A stretch of DNA of 64,000 nucleotides from Vibrio gallaecicus (lineage in GTDB: Bacteria; Pseudomonadota; Gammaproteobacteria; Enterobacterales; Vibrionaceae), in NCBI RefSeq assembly GCF_024347495.1, contig NZ_AP025491.1, positions 1 to 64,000 of the forward strand, written 5' to 3'. Each line of letters begins with the position of its first letter. The stretch's first letter is position 1. The notes under the pieces were generated by a model. That model had not been told where the DNA came from, searched no databases, and saw only the letters and a program-made list of their open reading frames with translations. A program made the position numbers and the translations under genes. Of this stretch, positions 8,645-17,789 are shown one piece after another.

Positions 8645-9133
8645 ATGAATATGAGTCGTTCAGTTCTAGTTATGACAACATTATTTTTATCTAGTGGTTT
8701 AGTTATGGGTAGCTCACTAACGTTATCGTTAACGGGTCATATTAATAACTATTGTGAAATCAATTTTAATGATGGGAAAAGCTTAGACTTTTCAAATGAA
8801 ATACAAAAATCATTACCTTTTGATATCCAATGTAACCAGCCATTGAGTATGTCGGTTTATTCTCGAAAAGGTGGATTAGAAAATCAACAGAGTAACGTTA
8901 GGCAAGTCGTGGATTATGAAGTGGATATTGATATTGAAACCATCGGTTTGAAAAGCCGATTGCATAGCCAAGATATTGCTTCGCCGATCGTTATCGATAG
9001 TTCAAGTGTTATTCCCTTCGATACCGTTGGTGTGATGAGAGTAACGCTGAAAGAAAACCTGCTATATGCGGGGTATTACGAAGATGTCATTGAAATTGAT
9101 GTATTTCCATCAATACATGGCAGTAGCAAGTAA
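8645..9133 (+). CDS. Fimbrial subunit, spore-coat-U/pilin-like (minor)
   Basis: 162 residues with a Sec signal peptide (hydrophobic residues 7-24). Mature residues carry the alternating beta-strand pattern and the two cysteines of a pilin domain (NNYCEIN and FDIQCNQP), plus the SRKGGL segment also found in the next subunit (SAEGGL). It ends with VIEIDVFPS, a typical final strand. It is the first gene of the operon and is 89 bp upstream of the second pilin gene. Low similarity to the second subunit suggests a minor pilin or an initiator. Which subunit is major cannot be proved from sequence. Confidence 0.75.
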   Translation: MNMSRSVLVMTTLFLSSGLVMGSSLTLSLTGHINNYCEINFNDGKSLDFSNEIQKSLPFDIQCNQPLSMSVYSRKGGLENQQSNVRQVVDYEVDIDIETIGLKSRLHSQDIASPIVIDSSSVIPFDTVGVMRVTLKENLLYAGYYEDVIEIDVFPSIHGSSK

Positions 9134-9222
9134 ATCATCTGCGGATTGCAGAGCAGTAGTGACTCTTGTTTGGAACAGGGTCATGACAAGTACGTCTTAA
9201 ATCTCTTTAAAGGAATCTATTC

Positions 9223-9714
9223 ATGAAAAAGCTAACATTATGTGCAATTGCAGTATCAGGGTTATTTGCCGCTCAAGCAAATGCGGGCGATGTACAACTC
9301 GCGGGTTATGTACCAGCCGTTTGTGAAGTGACTGGGTTGAACACTCAGCTACTCGATTTTGGTTCTGTCGCAACATCAGGTCAAACCGTTACTTACGGTC
9401 TAAATATTCAATGTAATGATGGTGATGGCGCGACAATCACGATGACCAGTGCGGAAGGTGGTCTTGAATCTGATGATGTAGAAGATTATGCGATTGCTTA
9501 TGACGCTGTTCTAAGCCCAGCGGGTCTTACTGACCTAACGCTAAATGCTCCGGGTGGCATTGGTACTAATGGTACTTCTAACTCTGAATCTTATGGTGGT
9601 TCAGGTCTGCTTGCTACCGGTATTGCAGCAACGTTGGATATCGAGACTCAAGGAGCAGCACCTTGGTCTGGCGGTTACTCAGATACATTGACGGTTCAAA
9701 TCTCTGCTAACTAG
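9223..9714 (+). CDS. Fimbrial major subunit candidate (spore-coat-U-like)
   Basis: 163 residues. A clear signal peptide ends at QANA-GD. The mature chain is small, acidic and Gly/Thr/Ser-rich with two cysteines (VCEVTG and IQCNDGD), as in donor-strand-exchange pilins; VQLAGYVPAVCEV is the likely start of the pilin fold with the donor strand before it, and TLTVQIS is the final strand. A strong ribosome site (AAAGGAAT) precedes the ATG and a stable hairpin follows the stop codon, both expected for a highly expressed major subunit. Family placement rests on pattern, not on a search. Confidence 0.8.
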   Translation: MKKLTLCAIAVSGLFAAQANAGDVQLAGYVPAVCEVTGLNTQLLDFGSVATSGQTVTYGLNIQCNDGDGATITMTSAEGGLESDDVEDYAIAYDAVLSPAGLTDLTLNAPGGIGTNGTSNSESYGGSGLLATGIAATLDIETQGAAPWSGGYSDTLTVQISAN

Positions 9715-9730
9715 ATACTGTTAAATCGAA

Positions 9731-9754
9731 ATGGGAGAGCCTCTGCTCTCCCAT
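9731..9754 (+). other. Intercistronic hairpin after the pilin gene
   Basis: ATGGGAGAGC, loop CTCT, GCTCTCCCAT: a perfect 10-bp stem with no T-run. It lies between the pilin stop codon (9714) and the chaperone start (9778). Such structures usually protect the upstream mRNA or partly stop transcription, which gives more pilin than chaperone and usher. Confidence 0.75.
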
Positions 9755-9777
9755 TCATCCTTTGGGAGCTAAATGAA

Positions 9778-10488
9778 ATGGATTTATTCAAATGTGCCTT
9801 GCTTGGTTGTTTGTGCTTAATGAGCTTGCCGAGCTTTGCTTATAAAGTGCAGCCAATGGTCGCGGAAATGGCTCCGCTAGGCAAAAACGCACAAATGTCG
9901 ATGAGAATTGATAACACAGGGACCCAACCATTAACTGTTGAGTTAGAACCACTTTCCATGTCTATGGATTCTATGGGAAATGAAACCACCCAGCCTGCCG
10001 ATGATGACTTATTAGTGATCCCTGTTACTGCTGTGATTGAGCCTGGCCGTTCGCAATCTGTGATGGTTCGTTATCTTGGTGAGCCTTCAATTACTCAATC
10101 ACGCTCATACCGCATTTCAGTTCGCCAAGTTAAAGTCGATCGTGGGGAAAGTAATGCATCTAATGTGGGCTTGTTATTGCAATTTAATACTTTGCTCAAT
10201 GTTCGCCCCAAAAATGCAAAAGCCGAGCTCAGTGTGCAAAATATTGAGTCTAAGGATGAACAGTGGCTTGTTGAAGTGAGAAATGATGGTGACAGCTATG
10301 GCCGCTTGACCAATAGTAATTGGTCTATTTCTGATAAAAATCACTCTGTATTCTTAAAGGGAAATGAGATCAGAGATAAAGTGGCGGGAACATTGGTTTT
10401 ACCTAAATCAAGCCGTGTGTTTGTGATGGAGTCATTAGAAGGGTTTGATTCTGTACCGACCTCGATTGAAATCGAAAACTTGGATTAA
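9778..10488 (+). CDS. Periplasmic fimbrial chaperone 1 (PapD-like)
   Basis: 236 residues with a signal peptide ending near SFA-YKV. The N-terminal immunoglobulin-like domain starts with YKVQPMVAEMAPLGKNAQMS and includes VIPVTAVIEPGRSQSVMVRYLG, the pattern of the strand that donates hydrophobic residues to pilins; a smaller second domain follows from about residue 145. It binds unfolded subunits as they leave the Sec pore and carries them to the usher. It is followed after 2 bp by a second chaperone gene, so the two may serve different subunits or act as a pair. Confidence 0.85.
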   Translation: MDLFKCALLGCLCLMSLPSFAYKVQPMVAEMAPLGKNAQMSMRIDNTGTQPLTVELEPLSMSMDSMGNETTQPADDDLLVIPVTAVIEPGRSQSVMVRYLGEPSITQSRSYRISVRQVKVDRGESNASNVGLLLQFNTLLNVRPKNAKAELSVQNIESKDEQWLVEVRNDGDSYGRLTNSNWSISDKNHSVFLKGNEIRDKVAGTLVLPKSSRVFVMESLEGFDSVPTSIEIENLD

Positions 10489-10490
10489 AC

Positions 10491-11189
10491 ATGCGTATGC
10501 GTAGTGTTATTTTCTTATCTGTTTTGATTGTGTTGATGACTCCAAAAACGCATGCCATTGTCATTAATCCGATGATCACTGAGATGGATGTTTTATCTGG
10601 TGGAGTTGCACAAGTTGTACTAACGAATAACTCGACACGGCAGGCACCAATAGAAGTGAACCTACGCCAATTAGCGTTTAATCATGATGGAACATTTATC
10701 GCGGAAGAGTCTAAAGAGGATCGTCTTATGATCTTCCCTCCAGCAGCCATCATTAAGCCAGGGAAATCACAAGTTTTTCGCTTGCAATGGGTGGGGGAGA
10801 ATCAATCTTTAGTAAGTTCTCAAAGTTACTTTTTACGATTTAGCCAACCTTCACTTATTCCGTCTCAGGGAGAGTTGTCCGGAATTGCCGTCCAAATTCA
10901 CTACAATGCAATCATTCATGTTTACAGCTCAGCCCTTAAGCCTAATGTCACTTTACAAGTTCGTGAAGATGGCTCTGTAGTCGTTGTTAACAAAGGTAAA
11001 AGGTATGCCTATTTAAACTCATTGAAGTTCATATCTGAACAAGTTAACTCAACCATTAAACCTTTCAGCACTCATGCTTCTAGCGATTCATCTTATTTTG
11101 ATGAACATTTTCTTCCCCCATCAAGCTCAATTGAACTTGAGGCTAATGAGAAGTTAGAACCAGGGGAGTACCAAGGGTATGAAATGTGA
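10491..11189 (+). CDS. Periplasmic fimbrial chaperone 2 (PapD-like)
   Basis: 232 residues with a signal peptide ending near THA-IVI. The first domain (VINPMITEMDVLSGGVAQVV, IFPPAAIIKPGKSQVFRLQW) matches chaperone 1 in layout but differs strongly in sequence, so this is an old duplication. The second domain ends with an unusual Ser-rich segment (STHASSDSSYFDEHF). The stop codon overlaps the usher start by 11 bp, which suggests coupled translation. Two dedicated chaperones in one operon are less common than one and suggest division of labour between shaft and tip subunits. Confidence 0.85.
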   Translation: MRMRSVIFLSVLIVLMTPKTHAIVINPMITEMDVLSGGVAQVVLTNNSTRQAPIEVNLRQLAFNHDGTFIAEESKEDRLMIFPPAAIIKPGKSQVFRLQWVGENQSLVSSQSYFLRFSQPSLIPSQGELSGIAVQIHYNAIIHVYSSALKPNVTLQVREDGSVVVVNKGKRYAYLNSLKFISEQVNSTIKPFSTHASSDSSYFDEHFLPPSSSIELEANEKLEPGEYQGYEM

Positions 11190-13683
11190 AACGCTAAGAT
11201 CTTTGGTGTTGTGCCTGCTGGTTTTTCTATATTCAGCCAATTCTGTGTTAGCAAAAACAGGCACTTTAAATCCGACAGGTCGAGATATTGAGCTTATTTC
11301 ATTATTAAAGGTGAGTGATAGTGTTTTGGGTGAGGCGGAAGTAGTCATCACGGCTGATGACAAGATCTTACTCCCTAAAGAAAGTACGTTGATTTTACTT
11401 GAAGGATTAGTGACCGATGAGGCGTTAACTGCGCTTAGAAACTCGACGGCTGAAGCTTCATTCTCACAAGAACATTTTAGCCTGGCTGGGTTGGATCTCA
11501 CTTTTGACTTTTCGACATTGGAATGCATTGTCACGGTTCCTCCTCAATTCTTAAAAACACAGCAACTGTCTGCCAGCTCACTTATGCAAATGGATGATAA
11601 CTATTTATCCCCAGCTTGGATTAGCGGGTATGTAAACTTGTCTTTATCAGGTAATCAGTCGGAAACGGTGGATGATGCTTCAACAAGCATGACGAGCTTC
11701 ACCCACAGAATTGATTCTGCTCTGAACATTGGAAGTGCTAATTTTGAATACGAAGCCACTTATGAAAATGTTGAAGGCGAACCATCAATCTATGCAAGAC
11801 GCGGTACTAGGATGAACGTGGATTTTCCGTCGCAAGGTACGCGCTTAGTGGTGGGAGACATGTTTAATGCAGGCAAAAATTTACAAGACAGTGCTGATAT
11901 TTTAGGTATAGGTCTTACTCGTGATTTTACTTTAATTCCAACGAGGAATGTTCGCCCTAAAGCCACTCAAACCTTTACCTTACAAAGAACGTCTAATGTC
12001 GATGTGTTAGTCGATGGCATTGTCGTTCAGAGGTTAACTCTGAACGCCGGAAGTTATAATTTAAGTGATATCCCTTTGGCAGAAGGTACAAATGATGTCG
12101 AGTTAGTGATTACCGACTCGAGCGGTCAAGAAGAGAGAATTCAATTTTCTGTCGCTACAGGTAACGATCTTTTAGACAGTGGTGAGTTCGAGTATAGCCT
12201 TATGGTGGGAGTGCCAAGTGAGTCGGTGGGGAGCGAGATTGAATATCAAAGTTCGGAATACTTGGCTCATGGTTATCTCGATTACGGTATTACACCTTGG
12301 CTAACGCTGGGCATTAATGCGCAAGGTCGAGAAGATTTGTACCAGTATGGACTCTCCAGCCTAGTGGCTACTGGTATTGGCGTTACCGAGTTCATCGTGT
12401 CTCAAAGCTCACATCCAACACTGGGCAGTGGTTACGCGTACCGTGTTGCTTATGATGCCGATCTTATAAATGACAAATCACGAAACCCGCAGTTGAGTAT
12501 TATTTATGATCACCAGTCTGAGAATTTCTCGGGTGTTGGGGATTACGACAATTCGTCGACACCTTTAAATACTATTGAACATTATGTCTCAATGTTTAGC
12601 TCTATTGATGTGACTTCAAGATTAAGGGTGGCTTTATCGGGGTCATATAGCTCGGGTTCAAAATCGGACGACAATTATTGGACACTTAGCCCGAGTTTAT
12701 CAGGTCCTTTATTTGGTACGCCTGCTACATGGAGCTCGCGTTTTAATTACCGAGATTACAAATATGATCATGGCAGTGACGATGAGTATTCAACAACACT
12801 GACATTAAGTTGGCCGCTGAGTAAGCAAACACGAGTGGTAAGCCGTTATCAAAGTGATAAGGATCTAGGCTCTGTAGATGTGAGTTATAAAGACGGTATT
12901 GGCAGTGCTGGTGGTGTATCTGCTTACGCCACCCTCACCACTGAACGAGAAATTGATTCTAATGTAGATGCGGGTGTTAACTACACCGGTAATCGAATTC
13001 GAATCATTGCCGACCATACCACTCGTTACCAAGATCTCAACGAAGATGACCGAAGCCATAATACGCGTTTGGAGTTATCAAGTGCGATTGCTTTTACTGG
13101 CACTTCCTTTGCGGTTGGGCGAGAAGTGGGAGAAGCGTTTGCGATTGTGAAAAAACATAAAAGTTTAGCAGAAAATAAAGTCTCGATAGACCCTGAACGT
13201 AACACTGAATACGCGAGGGTTTATAGCGAAGGAAATACTAATATGTTGGTGCCCGACTTGGTGGCTTATAGCTCTCAGCTGATCACTTACGATGTAGAGG
13301 ACCTTCCTCCTGGCTATGATCTCGGGGATGGTGCGTTCTCGGTTTATCCTGGCTACAAACAGGGCTACGAGTTGGAAGTCGGGTCTGATGCTGTGTTAAC
13401 AGTTATTGGCAGTTTGTTCCACGCCATGACTAAAGAACCTATAGCACTTATTGCAGGTAAGGCTTATTACTTAGGAAAAGAATCCGGTAATAAAGTTCAG
13501 GTTGATAAAACTCACGAGCCGCTAGAGTTTTTTACAAACAGGAAAGGGAAGTTTGCTATTTCAGGCATGAAACCAGGTCACTACCGGTTAGAGCTAAATA
13601 CCAAGAAGAAGCAGACACTTGAAATTACGTTACCAGAGAATAGTGACGTACTTGTGCGTATAGGAGAAATGTATGTGGACTAA
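11179..13683 (+). CDS. Outer-membrane fimbrial usher
   Basis: 834 residues. Signal peptide to about residue 26, an N-terminal periplasmic domain, then a long beta-barrel with the conserved GTRLVVGDMFNAG and LGIGLTRDF segments and an internal plug-like region (VDVLVDGIVVQRLTLNAGSY, IPLAEGTNDVELVITDSSGQ). The C-terminal domains (GKAYYLGKESG, FFTNRKGKFAISGMKPGHY) close the protein. It forms the pore through which chaperone-bound subunits are assembled. The sequence looks closer to the archaic/alpha-type ushers than to FimD/PapC, by eye only. It overlaps both neighbours by 11 bp. Confidence 0.88.
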   Translation: MKCETLRSLVLCLLVFLYSANSVLAKTGTLNPTGRDIELISLLKVSDSVLGEAEVVITADDKILLPKESTLILLEGLVTDEALTALRNSTAEASFSQEHFSLAGLDLTFDFSTLECIVTVPPQFLKTQQLSASSLMQMDDNYLSPAWISGYVNLSLSGNQSETVDDASTSMTSFTHRIDSALNIGSANFEYEATYENVEGEPSIYARRGTRMNVDFPSQGTRLVVGDMFNAGKNLQDSADILGIGLTRDFTLIPTRNVRPKATQTFTLQRTSNVDVLVDGIVVQRLTLNAGSYNLSDIPLAEGTNDVELVITDSSGQEERIQFSVATGNDLLDSGEFEYSLMVGVPSESVGSEIEYQSSEYLAHGYLDYGITPWLTLGINAQGREDLYQYGLSSLVATGIGVTEFIVSQSSHPTLGSGYAYRVAYDADLINDKSRNPQLSIIYDHQSENFSGVGDYDNSSTPLNTIEHYVSMFSSIDVTSRLRVALSGSYSSGSKSDDNYWTLSPSLSGPLFGTPATWSSRFNYRDYKYDHGSDDEYSTTLTLSWPLSKQTRVVSRYQSDKDLGSVDVSYKDGIGSAGGVSAYATLTTEREIDSNVDAGVNYTGNRIRIIADHTTRYQDLNEDDRSHNTRLELSSAIAFTGTSFAVGREVGEAFAIVKKHKSLAENKVSIDPERNTEYARVYSEGNTNMLVPDLVAYSSQLITYDVEDLPPGYDLGDGAFSVYPGYKQGYELEVGSDAVLTVIGSLFHAMTKEPIALIAGKAYYLGKESGNKVQVDKTHEPLEFFTNRKGKFAISGMKPGHYRLELNTKKKQTLEITLPENSDVLVRIGEMYVD

Positions 13684-14572
13684 CATTATCAAAGCTTGTG
13701 GTGTGGCTTTTATACTCATAAGCACCAATAGTTTTGCGACCAGTCAAAGCCAATGCGATGTAAGACTCATCAGTTTAGAACCCGTTTCTGCGCGGTCAAC
13801 TTATGATGTATTTTCTACAGCCCAGTCTCCGCTAGTTCAGCATTACCAATTACGGGCAGATATAGCACAAGAAGGTTGTAGCGTATCGGTAGAGTTGGAT
13901 ATTGATGAAGGTTCCAATCAACTTAGAGGGAATGCAGGTCAGGATCTTGGTTTTGAATGGTCTGGAACAAACGGATTTACTAGAGGTGGAAGGTGGTTAG
14001 TGACGTTGACACACGATGAACCTATTACTCAATTCCAATTGCGGTATCCCTCTGGGCAATGGCTGACATCTGGTGCTTTTCATGGGCAAATGACGGCTAA
14101 CGTGATTGAGTCAGGCAGTAATACCAGTGCATTATTATCAGCCTCTAAAGAGCTGGCTTTAGAAGTTGAAGCTGACGTAATACCGAGCGCTAAAATTCAG
14201 TTCTATGGTCTATCTCAGCGTCATTATGATTTAGATCTGGGTGAATTAAACTCGAGTAAAATTATCCATTCAGGACCTAAACTTTGGGTGCAAAGTACCA
14301 GTGAATATGTGGTTTCATTTGAATCTGAAAACTTGGGGCATTTACGACATGAATCCGCGGACAGAGCCTGGGATATCGCTTATCAAATTATGGTCAACTC
14401 AGAAACGGTGCCGCTAGAGACAGCAAATAGCCAATGGCGATCAAGTCAGTCAACACAAGGGCAAACTGTGCCTATGTCTTTTGTGATTGGTGATGTTGGG
14501 CAAAAGCCGGGTGGGAGCTATAAGGACATACTGCATATTTCGATTGAGCCTGATTTATCTCAATCACCATAA
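13673..14572 (+). CDS. Fimbrial tip subunit/adhesin candidate
   Basis: 299 residues, signal peptide ending near SFA-TSQ. It has two domains: an N-terminal part with a cysteine pair (SQCDVRL and EGCSVSVEL) and a C-terminal part from about residue 165 that resembles the spore-coat-U fold (YDLDLGEL, then SYKDILHISIEP as final strand). Two-domain proteins as the last gene of archaic-type chaperone-usher operons are normally the tip adhesin. The start ATG lies inside the usher gene behind AGGAGA. The receptor is unknown. Confidence 0.75.
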   Translation: MWTNIIKACGVAFILISTNSFATSQSQCDVRLISLEPVSARSTYDVFSTAQSPLVQHYQLRADIAQEGCSVSVELDIDEGSNQLRGNAGQDLGFEWSGTNGFTRGGRWLVTLTHDEPITQFQLRYPSGQWLTSGAFHGQMTANVIESGSNTSALLSASKELALEVEADVIPSAKIQFYGLSQRHYDLDLGELNSSKIIHSGPKLWVQSTSEYVVSFESENLGHLRHESADRAWDIAYQIMVNSETVPLETANSQWRSSQSTQGQTVPMSFVIGDVGQKPGGSYKDILHISIEPDLSQSP

Positions 14573-14610
14573 GTATTTAAGTATCCAAATATCTAAGCAT
14601 TTAGCATCTC

Positions 14611-14638
14611 AGGATTTAGGATTTAGGATTTAGGATTT
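14611..14638. repeat. Heptanucleotide tandem array, (AGGATTT)x4
   Basis: Four perfect copies of AGGATTT, 38 bp after the stop codon of the fimbrial tip gene and before the convergent malK terminator. Degenerate copies may extend to the left (ATTTAGCATCTC). Confidence 0.9.
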
Positions 14639-14656
14639 TGTTTGTGGGTAAATCAA

Positions 14657-14688
14657 AAAATCCCCATCACGCTAATGATGGGGATTTT
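14657..14688. terminator. Bidirectional rho-independent terminator
   Basis: AAAATCCCCATCA / TGATGGGGATTTT with a 6-nt loop; A-tract on the left and T-tract on the right, so it serves both the fimbria operon and convergent malK. Confidence 0.9.
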
Positions 14689-14735
14689 AGATAATCACAT
14701 TTTATTCTAGCCTATTTCTAGGAAAGACTGCCTGA

Positions 14736-15848
14736 TTAGTCTAGACCATATTCTTTGTACATACGGCGACACGCACGACCATCACTGTGGAATAAGTGAC
14801 AACGGTGAGCTGGAATACCAATAGCCAGTTTATCACCTGGTTCAATCGTTAGTGTATCTGGCTGACGGTAAATAACGTCTGCATCGGCACTTTCAAGGTT
14901 TAGGTAAACTTGAGTTTCGTTACCAAGCTTTTCAACGATCATCACATCGCCTTCGATGTTAGCATCGCCTGTTTCAGCTGAAACTAAATGCTCTGGGCGA
15001 ACACCCAGTGACATGCGGTCACCTTCATTAACCGTCGTTCCATCAACATCGATCCAGAAAGTTGTGCCGTTAGACAGCTGAACCAATACGCGTTCTGATT
15101 CTACTTTTTCAATCTGCACGCTCATGAAGTTCATTTTAGGTGAACCGATGAAGCCTGCAACAAAGCGGTTTTCAGGGTAGTGGTAAAGCTCTAGTGGGCG
15201 GCCAACTTGAGATACATAACCACCATCAAGAACAACAATTTTGTCTGCCATTGTCATTGCTTCAACCTGATCGTGTGTAACATAAATCATGGTACAGCCA
15301 AGTTGACGTTGCAGTTTAGTAATTTGTGAACGCATTTGAACACGAAGTGCTGCATCTAGGTTAGATAGCGGTTCATCAAGTAGGAATACATTAGGTTGAG
15401 ATACAAGAGTACGACCAATTGCCACACGTTGACGTTGACCACCAGATAGTGCTTTTGGTTGACGTTCAAGTAGGTGACCTAATTGCAGGATTTCTGCTGC
15501 ATGTTCAACACGCTTATCAATCTCAGATTTGTCTGCTTTAGCAAGCTTAAGACCAAAAGACATGTTGTCGTATAGATTAAGGTGAGGATAAAGAGCATAA
15601 GATTGGAATACCATACCAACCCCACGCTTTGAAGGCTCAACGTCGTTCATGCGTTGGTCACCAATGTATAAATCACCAGAAGTGATGTCTTCTAAACCAG
15701 CGATACAACGCAGTAAGGTTGATTTACCACAACCAGATGGCCCAACGAATACGACAAACTCGCCTTCGTTAATCTCTAAGCTCACATCCTTAGAAATCTT
15801 CACATCGCCATAGGATTTACAAACGTTTTTTAGCGTAACACTTGTCAT
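14736..15848 (-). CDS. malK: Maltose/maltodextrin ABC importer ATPase
   Basis: 370 residues, one less than E. coli MalK. Walker A (GPSGCGKST, residues 36-44), Q-loop, signature [15 protein letters not shown], Walker B ([13 protein letters not shown]) and the switch histidine ([14 protein letters not shown]) are all present, followed by the OB-fold regulatory domain that in E. coli binds MalT and EIIA-Glc. It energises MalFG at the inner membrane. It is divergent from malEFG, the classical arrangement, and has a GAGG ribosome site before the ATG. Confidence 0.97.
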   Translation of the reverse strand: MTSVTLKNVCKSYGDVKISKDVSLEINEGEFVVFVGPSGCGKSTLLRCIAGLEDITSGDLYIGDQRMNDVEPSKRGVGMVFQSYALYPHLNLYDNMSFGLKLAKADKSEIDKRVEHAAEILQLGHLLERQPKALSGGQRQRVAIGRTLVSQPNVFLLDEPLSNLDAALRVQMRSQITKLQRQLGCTMIYVTHDQVEAMTMADKIVVLDGGYVSQVGRPLELYHYPENRFVAGFIGSPKMNFMSVQIEKVESERVLVQLSNGTTFWIDVDGTTVNEGDRMSLGVRPEHLVSAETGDANIEGDVMIVEKLGNETQVYLNLESADADVIYRQPDTLTIEPGDKLAIGIPAHRCHLFHSDGRACRRMYKEYGLD

Positions 15849-15950
15849 CTAGCTCGTCCTCGATCAAATTTTATTATCTACTGCTGATCATTATAAGAGA
15901 TTTTCGTTTCAGCAGTAACAGTAGGAATTGGTAAGTAGTTGAGAAAGTAA

Positions 15951-15993
15951 GAAAAAGTGGGTGAATCTTAACTGGCTCGTTAAGCTTCACCCA
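15951..15993 (-). terminator. Terminator-like hairpin in the malK leader
   Basis: On the minus strand, arms of 15 nt (TGGGTGAAGCTTAAC and GTTAAGATTCACCCA, one mismatch, 6-nt loop) are followed by CTTTTTCTT. It lies about 100 bp before the malK start codon. It is either an attenuator of malK or the end of a separate minus-strand RNA starting in 16000-16300. Confidence 0.65.
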
Positions 15994-16017
15994 TCATAGC
16001 CAAATATACATCTAATC

Positions 16018-16331
16018 CCCCACATCCAACTAAACCTCCCCCGTGAAAGATTCACTAGTTTAGTTTGATGCTCATAGGTGAATACGGGCAATGCAAACCA
16101 ACATACTGCATTTAAACTTGCCTATTGAGCATCTTAAATGAAACTGCTGGTAAAGGGTTCTTACTATCCACTCTTGGATGGATGCAGTTTCAGGGAATTA
16201 AGGGAAAGGCGCATCCTCCTAATGACATATTTACTGGGGGGAGTAGTAGGGGAGGAGTAGATAAATAGGATTCTTGGGAAATGGCGATCCAGTTCAAATA
16301 AACCTAGTGCATAACGGTGACATTGATCACG
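16018..16331. promoter_or_regulatory. malK-malE divergent control region (MalT-like and CRP-like sites)
   Basis: The 669 bp between malK and malE contain several matches to the MalT box GGGGA[TG]GAGG. The best is GGGGAGGAGT at 16249-16258; weaker ones lie on the minus strand near 16018-16042 and 16211-16220. GTGACATTGATCAC at 16317-16330 has perfect CRP half-sites with the normal 6-bp spacer. E. coli uses the same combination of MalT and CRP in its malE-malK region. No ORF is present in this interval. Confidence 0.7.
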
Positions 16332-16517
16332 GTGAGTATTTGTTTTGTGATTTCGGTCTCTAACGTTACCGGATGGTGATCACGAAATTAGGCCATAATA
16401 GCAAGGGCGTAGTCGCTAGGATGATGATTGAACCCTTGTTTTCTCAGATCATAAGCATCGAAACTTGGCTCATCCTTAGTGATATGCCCTACGTATAAAT
16501 ATAAAAAGGATATGAAC

Positions 16518-17702
16518 ATGAAAAACGCTCTAAGCGCTGTAGCACTAGGTACACTAGTTGCACTGGGTTCTTTTGGTGCTAATGCTGCTATCGAAGAAGG
16601 TCAATTGACTATTTGGGTTGGTGGCGATAAAGCTTACGAAGGAATGGCAGAAGTCGGTAAACGTTTTGAAGAAGACACTGGCGTAAAAGTAACTGTCGCA
16701 TTCCCAGATAAACTAGAAGAAAAGTTCTCACAAGTTGCAGCTGCTGGTGACGGTCCGGATATGATCTTCTACGCACATGACCGTTTTGGCGGTTTTGCAG
16801 AAGCAGGACTTCTTGCTGATATCAAACCTTCAAAAGAAATTAAAGAAGGTATCGTAGATTTTGCATGGGATGCTGTGGCGTATAAAGGCAAAACAATTGC
16901 TTACCCTGTAGCGGTAGAGTCTGTTTCACTTATTTACAACAAAGCGTTGGTTCCAAACCCTCCTAAATCGTGGGAAGAAGTTCCAGCTCTTAATGCTGAG
17001 CTACAAAAGCAAGGCAAGAAAGCTATCATGTGGCCACTACGTGGCGGTGCATACTTCACATGGCCACTTCTAGCCGCTGATGGCGGTTACGCATTTAAGC
17101 AAGTTGCTGAAGGCTACGACATTAAAGATGCAGGTGTTGCAACTGAAGGTGTTCAAAAGTCACTTGGTTTCATCGAGAAGATGGTAAAAGACAAAGTAAT
17201 TTCAGCAGACATGGATTACTCAGTTGCTGAGTCTGAATTTGTTGCGGGTAACGTAGCAATGACAATCAACGGTCCTTGGGGCTGGTCAAACATTGAGAAA
17301 GCAGGCGTAGATTACGGTGTTACAACGCTTCCTAAATTCAATGGTAAAGCGTCTAAACCATTCGTTGGTGTATGGGCTGGTGGTATCAGTACTGCTTCTC
17401 CAAACAAAGACTTAGCGGTTGAGTTCATGGAAAGCTACCTACTGACTGATGCTGGTATGAAGAGCCTAAATGACGACAAGCCACTTGGCGCTGTTGCTCT
17501 AAACTCTTTCCAACGTCAATTAGACAGCGACACTCGTATCGCAGCAACAATGGACAACGCAATGAACGGTGAAATTATGCCGAACATTCCTCAGTTCACA
17601 ACATTCTGGTACAGCATGGAAGAAGCGATTGGTAACGTTGTTGACGGTCGTCAAAATGTAAACCAAGCACTAGAAGCTGCTGAAGCTCGAATGACTAAGT
17701 AA
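16518..17702 (+). CDS. malE: Maltose/maltodextrin-binding periplasmic protein
   Basis: 394 residues (E. coli 396). Signal peptide [19 protein letters not shown], cleaved after GANA. The mature chain begins [20 protein letters not shown] and keeps [24 protein letters not shown] and [13 protein letters not shown] as in enteric MalE. The frame is open to 16479, but AAGGA at 16506-16510 sits 7 nt before the ATG at 16518 and too close to the ATG at 16512, so I chose 16518. It captures maltose and maltodextrins for MalFGK2 and also feeds chemotaxis in enterics. Confidence 0.97.
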   Translation: MKNALSAVALGTLVALGSFGANAAIEEGQLTIWVGGDKAYEGMAEVGKRFEEDTGVKVTVAFPDKLEEKFSQVAAAGDGPDMIFYAHDRFGGFAEAGLLADIKPSKEIKEGIVDFAWDAVAYKGKTIAYPVAVESVSLIYNKALVPNPPKSWEEVPALNAELQKQGKKAIMWPLRGGAYFTWPLLAADGGYAFKQVAEGYDIKDAGVATEGVQKSLGFIEKMVKDKVISADMDYSVAESEFVAGNVAMTINGPWGWSNIEKAGVDYGVTTLPKFNGKASKPFVGVWAGGISTASPNKDLAVEFMESYLLTDAGMKSLNDDKPLGAVALNSFQRQLDSDTRIAATMDNAMNGEIMPNIPQFTTFWYSMEEAIGNVVDGRQNVNQALEAAEARMTK

Positions 17703-17728
17703 CAAAAAACATTAAACGAAAAACCTTT

Positions 17729-17752
17729 TAAGGAGGGGGTAACCTCTCCTTA
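17729..17752 (+). other. Intercistronic hairpin malE-malF
   Basis: TAAGGAG pairs with CTCCTTA, extended by GG/CC inside, between malE and malF. It has no T-run. A structure in this position protects the abundant malE mRNA in E. coli; the same effect is likely here. Confidence 0.65.
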
Positions 17753-17789
17753 CTTTCTTAAATTTTATATATCGCTAGCAGGTTCCTCT

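Noticed and set aside
16371..16386. Second CRP site at GGTGATCACGAA
   Set aside because: The half-sites are fused without the 6-bp spacer, so it does not fit CRP.
16479..16517. Longer malE start
   Set aside because: The extra residues precede a normal signal peptide, and the ribosome site is placed for the ATG at 16518.
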